From Actinomycetota bacterium (GTDB lineage Bacteria; Actinomycetota; Actinomycetes; Streptosporangiales; Streptosporangiaceae), in contig JAJPIV010000101.1 in the NCBI GenBank assembly GCA_021324595.1, positions 1 to 35,180 of the forward strand: a stretch of DNA of 35,180 nucleotides, in the 5' to 3' direction. A model generated the notes under the pieces. The model saw only the letters and a list, made by a program, of their open reading frames with translations. It searched no databases and was not told the origin of the DNA. Positions 32,204-35,180 of this stretch are shown here, piece after piece. The translations under genes were made by a program, and so were the position numbers. Positions within the stretch are counted from its first letter, which is position 1, and the number at the start of each line of letters is the position of its first letter.

Positions 32204-32997
32204 CACCCGCGCCCCGGCTCAGCCCCGCCCGGGGCGCCGAGCGCGGTGCAGGCCGGCCCCCCCGGGCAGGAGGTCATCCGGCGGCCGTGCTCCAGCGCCA
32301 GGCGGACCAGGCCGCTCTCCAGGTCCCGCAGGTCGAGCCCGGCCAGGCGCGCCAGCTCACCCAGGGCCGGCAGGGCCGCGCCCGCCGGGGCCGGCGGCAG
32401 CAGGCCCAGGTGCCGGGCCGCCGCGACCGCCCGCTCGTCGGGCGGCGGCCGGGCGCCGGGCCAGACGCCGCGCAGCTCCCGCAGGAAGAGCCGGATCGTC
32501 ACCTCGCCCCAGCCCGGGAGGGCGTCCAGGGCGGTGCGCAGGCCGGCGTAGGTGGTGAACCGCTGCCCGATCCGCGCCACCTCGCCGCCGTACCGCTCGC
32601 CGATCAGGTCGGCCAGGGCCAGCAGCCGGGACGCCATGCGGAAGTCGTACCGGGCGTATCCGCCCTCGTCGAGCAGGGCGATCAGCTCGTCGGACGCCAG
32701 GTGTCGCACCTGGGCGATCCGGGTCAGCCCCGAGCGGGCGAGCACGTGGTAGGTCCGTTCGGCGACCGATGCGAAGATCCGCGCTCCGAACAGGGTCGCC
32801 GCGAGGAACCACCGTTCGACCTGGTCCTCGCCCGCGTCGATGTCGATGCCGAGCTCGGTGGAGTACCGCCCGCCGAGGGCCGCCACGACCATCCTGGCGG
32901 TGGCGGCCCGCTCGCGCTCGCCCGCCGCGGCGGCGGGCACGCACCCCGCCGTCCCGGCCGCGGCCTTGATCCTGGCCATGCACCCACTGTCGGCCAT
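32203..32997 (-). CDS. HhH-GPD-type DNA glycosylase/endonuclease-like protein
   Basis: 264 aa from ATG 32997; GTG 33015 and ATG 32979 are in-frame alternatives and none has a clear ribosome site. The helical core resembles HhH-GPD base-excision proteins: the segment LDALPGWGEVTIRLFLREL (hairpin, where family members have LPGVGxKTA) is followed by GARPPPDER, whose Asp could be the catalytic residue. The C-terminus has only two Cys (TSCPGGPAC), so the four-Cys iron-sulfur cluster of Nth/MutY is absent. It may be a divergent glycosylase or a structural relative. Its stop overlaps dnaJ, so the two are co-translated. Confidence 0.7.
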   Translation of the reverse strand: MADSGCMARIKAAAGTAGCVPAAAAGERERAATARMVVAALGGRYSTELGIDIDAGEDQVERWFLAATLFGARIFASVAERTYHVLARSGLTRIAQVRHLASDELIALLDEGGYARYDFRMASRLLALADLIGERYGGEVARIGQRFTTYAGLRTALDALPGWGEVTIRLFLRELRGVWPGARPPPDERAVAAARHLGLLPPAPAGAALPALGELARLAGLDLRDLESGLVRLALEHGRRMTSCPGGPACTALGAPGGAEPGRG

Positions 32998-33057
32998 CGC
33001 CGCGGGCGGCCCCACCGGTCCATCGGCCCGATGACCGGGACCTTGGCCCCGTGTCCT

Positions 33058-33125
33058 GCGGGCACGGGCCGCGTCCGGGGCCCGCGGGCACGGGGGCGGT
33101 CCGGCCCTCCGCGGGCACGGGCCGC
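33058..33125. repeat. Three imperfect GCGGGCACGGG repeats
   Basis: GCGGGCACGGGCCGC occurs at 33058-33072 and 33111-33125, with a shorter GCGGGCACGGG at 33084-33094. The spacing is 26-27 bp. They lie between the HhH-GPD-type gene and the Rieske promoter; no function is evident. Confidence 0.6.
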
Positions 33126-33150
33126 CTCACGGTCGCGCGGGCACTCGCCA

Positions 33151-33181
33151 TTGACTTCAAGCCAACTTGAGGAACTACGGT
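33151..33181 (+). promoter_or_regulatory. MerR/SoxR-type promoter of the Rieske fusion gene
   Basis: TTGACT (33151-33156) and TACGGT (33176-33181) are separated by 19 bp, longer than normal. CTTCAAGCCAACTTGAGG (33155-33172) fills that spacer: it differs from the E. coli soxS operator CCTCAAGTTAACTTGAGG at three positions, and its right half CTTGAGG is identical. A 19-bp spacer with a palindrome inside is the arrangement activated by MerR-family proteins, which untwist the DNA. Predicted start of transcription is about 33188. No merR or soxR gene lies in the window. Confidence 0.65.
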
Positions 33182-33215
33182 GCGGGACAGGGCGGGAAGC
33201 GTCCGGGAGGATGGG

Positions 33216-35078
33216 ATGAGCGAGTGGGTTCGGGCCGCGGCGGTCGCGGACATCAGGGTGGGCGGCGCGCGGTCGTTCGCGTGGCGGGACAAGCGGATCG
33301 CGCTGTTCCGCACGGACGGCGCGGTGTTCGCGTGCGACAACCGGTGCCCGCACCAGGGCTACGCCCTCGTCCGCGGTGACGTGAGGGACGGCCAGCTCAC
33401 GTGCGCGTGGCACAACTGGAAGTTCGACCTGCGCACGGGCACCTGCCGTCACGGCGGGGAGAACGTGCGCACCTACCCGGTTCGGGTCGCCGGCGGCCAG
33501 GTCTACATCGACGTGGCCGATCCGCCCGCCGAGGTGATCAGGCCCGAGCTGTTCGCGAGCCTGGCCGCCGCGATGGAGGACCTGGACGTGGGCCGGGTGG
33601 CGCGGGACGCGCTGCGGCTCCAGCGCATCGGGACGCCCCTGGCCGAGGTGATCCGCGAGGGCGTGCGGTACGCGGCGCCGCGGGCCGAGGACGGCTGGGA
33701 CCACTCGCTCGCCACGCTGACCGACTGCCTGGCGATGAGCGGGTTCTTCGCCGAGTCGCTGCGGGCGCTCCCGGTCATCCAGGGGCTGTCGGTGGCCGCC
33801 CAGGACCAGGTGCGCAGGCCCGCCAGGCGCCGGCCCGACCCCGTCGACCCAGTCGCCGCCTTCGGCTCGGCCGGCGAGGCGCTGCGGGCGTTCCCGGTGC
33901 TGGTCGAGGAGGAGCGCCAGGACGAGGCGGAGGCGCTGCTGCGCGGGCTGATCGCGGAGCGGGTGCCGCCGGCCAGCCTGCGCCACGCCATCCTGACCGC
34001 CGCGACCGACCACTTCCTCGCCTACGGGCACTCGGTGATCTTCGTTCAGAAGGCGTTCGAGCTGCTCGGCCGGATCGGCTGGCAGGAGGCCGACGCGGTG
34101 CTGTCGCCGCTGGTCCCGCAGATGGTCCTGGGCACCAGGTACGACCGGCTCCCGTACATGCGCCGGTTCCTGCGCGCCTGGCAGGAGGCCGGGCCGGACC
34201 TGACGGCGCTGGCCGGCCAGGCCGGCGCGCGGGGCGCGCCTCGCGGGAGGGGCCGGGCCCGCCGGGGGGACCCGGCCGGCCGGGGAAGCGGGCCGGGCGG
34301 GACGGGGTTCGACGAGGCCCGCTACCGGAGGGCGCTGACCGATGGCTCGCCGGCGGACGCGGCTGCTGCGCTGGCCGCCGCCCTGGAGGCCGGCGGCCCG
34401 GTCACCGCGATCATCGACGCGACCGCGCGCGCCGCTGCCGAGCGGCTGGCCAGGTTCGACATCGACATGGACCTGGACGATTCCAACGACTTCGGCTGGC
34501 TGGACGTCACCCACACGCTGACCTACATCGACGCGCTCCGCTGGGCCTGGTCCGCCGATCCGTCACCGCAGGTGCTGCGGGGTCTGGTGCACGCGGCCTG
34601 GTTCGTGCAGTGGACCGGCCAGTTCGACGAGCGCCGCGCGCCGGCCGGCCGCGCTGCCGGCGGCGCCGCTCGCGCCGGCTGGAGCCGGCCGGGAACGCGC
34701 CGGGCCGGCGCCCCGGAGCTGCGCGAGGCCATCGCCCGCCGCGACCCGGAGGCGGCGGTGGCGCTGGTGACCGGGTACTCCGGCCCGCGGGCCGAGCTGG
34801 AGCGGTCGCTGGTCCAGGCGGCCGCGGAGGACCACTCGGCCGCGCCGATCATGGTCGCGCACGTGATCAAGACCGCCCATGCGGCGGTGAGCGAGTCCCG
34901 CGCCCTCGGCGAAGGCCCGGCGTCCGCCGAGCCGCTGGCCGCCGCGGCCAGGTTCCTGGCCAGCCCGAAGCGCGAGCGGTTCGTCGTGCAGTCCGTGCTC
35001 GACGCGATGACCACCCTGCGCGGCGTGCCGAGGCCGGAGTCGGAGCGGATCCGGAACGCGGGCGCCGCCGGGTCCTAG
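33216..35078 (+). CDS. Rieske [2Fe-2S] domain fused to a helical histidine-rich domain
   Basis: 620 aa; ATG at 33216 with GGGAGG five bases upstream. Residues 1-105 are a Rieske domain: NRCPHQGYAL (C-x-H) and LTCAWHNWKF (C-x-x-H) bind the cluster, and the fold resembles Rieske ferredoxins/NirD-type subunits. The remaining ~500 residues are mostly helical, with repeated His segments (RHAILTAATDHFLAYGHS, DVTHTLTY, RGLVHAAWF, EDHSAAPIMVAHVIKTAHAA), and no recognised domain. Two low-complexity Arg/Gly/Pro linkers interrupt it near 345-368 and 475-500. An electron-transfer oxygenase or metal-dependent role is possible; the His residues could bind a metal. The promoter has a SoxR-like box, which suggests redox control. 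Confidence 0.8.
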   Translation: MSEWVRAAAVADIRVGGARSFAWRDKRIALFRTDGAVFACDNRCPHQGYALVRGDVRDGQLTCAWHNWKFDLRTGTCRHGGENVRTYPVRVAGGQVYIDVADPPAEVIRPELFASLAAAMEDLDVGRVARDALRLQRIGTPLAEVIREGVRYAAPRAEDGWDHSLATLTDCLAMSGFFAESLRALPVIQGLSVAAQDQVRRPARRRPDPVDPVAAFGSAGEALRAFPVLVEEERQDEAEALLRGLIAERVPPASLRHAILTAATDHFLAYGHSVIFVQKAFELLGRIGWQEADAVLSPLVPQMVLGTRYDRLPYMRRFLRAWQEAGPDLTALAGQAGARGAPRGRGRARRGDPAGRGSGPGGTGFDEARYRRALTDGSPADAAAALAAALEAGGPVTAIIDATARAAAERLARFDIDMDLDDSNDFGWLDVTHTLTYIDALRWAWSADPSPQVLRGLVHAAWFVQWTGQFDERRAPAGRAAGGAARAGWSRPGTRRAGAPELREAIARRDPEAAVALVTGYSGPRAELERSLVQAAAEDHSAAPIMVAHVIKTAHAAVSESRALGEGPASAEPLAAAARFLASPKRERFVVQSVLDAMTTLRGVPRPESERIRNAGAAGS

Positions 35079-35155
35079 ATGAGTGATTCCCAACTCGTGC
35101 TGGCGCGGCGTGTCGGGTTGATCGTGGAAAGGGAGGAGGGCATCGATGGTCGCTT

Positions 35156-35180
35156 GTGACTGCAGACCTCGACACCCTCC
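35156..35180 (+). mobile_element. Probable start of an IS982-type transposase, cut by the window edge
   Basis: A GTG at 35156 begins VTADLDTL, the opening wording I associate with actinobacterial IS982-family transposases (MTADLDTLLTALY). Only eight residues are visible. A 26-codon ORF starting right after the Rieske stop (35079-35159) ends in a TGA overlapping this GTG. A GGAGG lies about 20 bases upstream. No terminal inverted repeat can be judged. Confidence 0.35.

Overview
The window is very GC-rich, gene-dense DNA with GTG starts, ATGA/GTGA stop-start overlaps and actinobacterial protein families: S-adenosyl methyltransferase of the DUF574 type, LigD-type polymerase domain, APH/AAA fusion protein, 14-helix MFS pumps, TrmB-type and TetR regulators. 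It reads as chromosomal DNA of a filamentous actinomycete. Streptosporangiales-like is an impression only; no rRNA or tRNA gene is present to place it.

Layout. 1-6368: a 20-bp tandem repeat, a LigD-like polymerase domain (+), then on the minus strand a PAP2 phosphatase, an APH-like/AAA kinase fusion and a P2-type cation ATPase. The last two protein types also occur together in the M. tuberculosis dormancy regulon. 6369-7276: no intact gene, but two decayed gene remnants. 7277-11590: a cysteine-rich secreted protein, a divergent TetR/MFS efflux pair whose promoter holds two copies of a palindromic operator, and an AraC-type DNA-binding domain without a sensor domain.

11610-25545 (all minus strand) is the centrepiece: an uptake and catabolism locus. 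In transcription order it has an amidohydrolase, a lipoprotein solute-binding protein, a LivH permease, a LivM-LivG fusion, a LivF ATPase, a benzoylformate-decarboxylase-like ThDP enzyme, a CocE/NonD-type protein, a DhbE/EntE-like aryl-acid adenylating enzyme, a second amidohydrolase, an SDR and a TrmB-type regulator. Many of the genes overlap by 4 bp. Near-identical inverted repeats (ACCTAC-N4-GTAGGT type) lie just upstream of the first gene and of the internal adenylating-enzyme gene, so one regulator probably controls both. The enzyme set suggests import and breakdown of an aromatic or aryl-acid compound; the substrate cannot be read from sequence. Several enzymes have altered catalytic residues (both amidohydrolases, the CocE-type protein, the ThDP enzyme), so the pathway may not be a textbook one.

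25784-30224 (+): a B3/B4 tRNA-binding-type protein followed after 7 bp by a fused HyuA-HyuB 5-oxoprolinase-like enzyme. 30269-32997 (-): a HhH-GPD DNA-glycosylase-like protein, DnaJ and a DUF574 methyltransferase with a leaderless-looking start. 33151-35078 (+): a Rieske [2Fe-2S] domain fused to a large helical histidine-rich domain, expressed from a promoter with a SoxR-like palindrome in a 19-bp -35/-10 spacer, the hallmark of MerR-family activation. The window ends in what looks like the first codons of an IS982-type transposase.

The best candidates for something new are the aryl-acid locus with its shared operator and unusual active sites, and the SoxR-box Rieske fusion gene.
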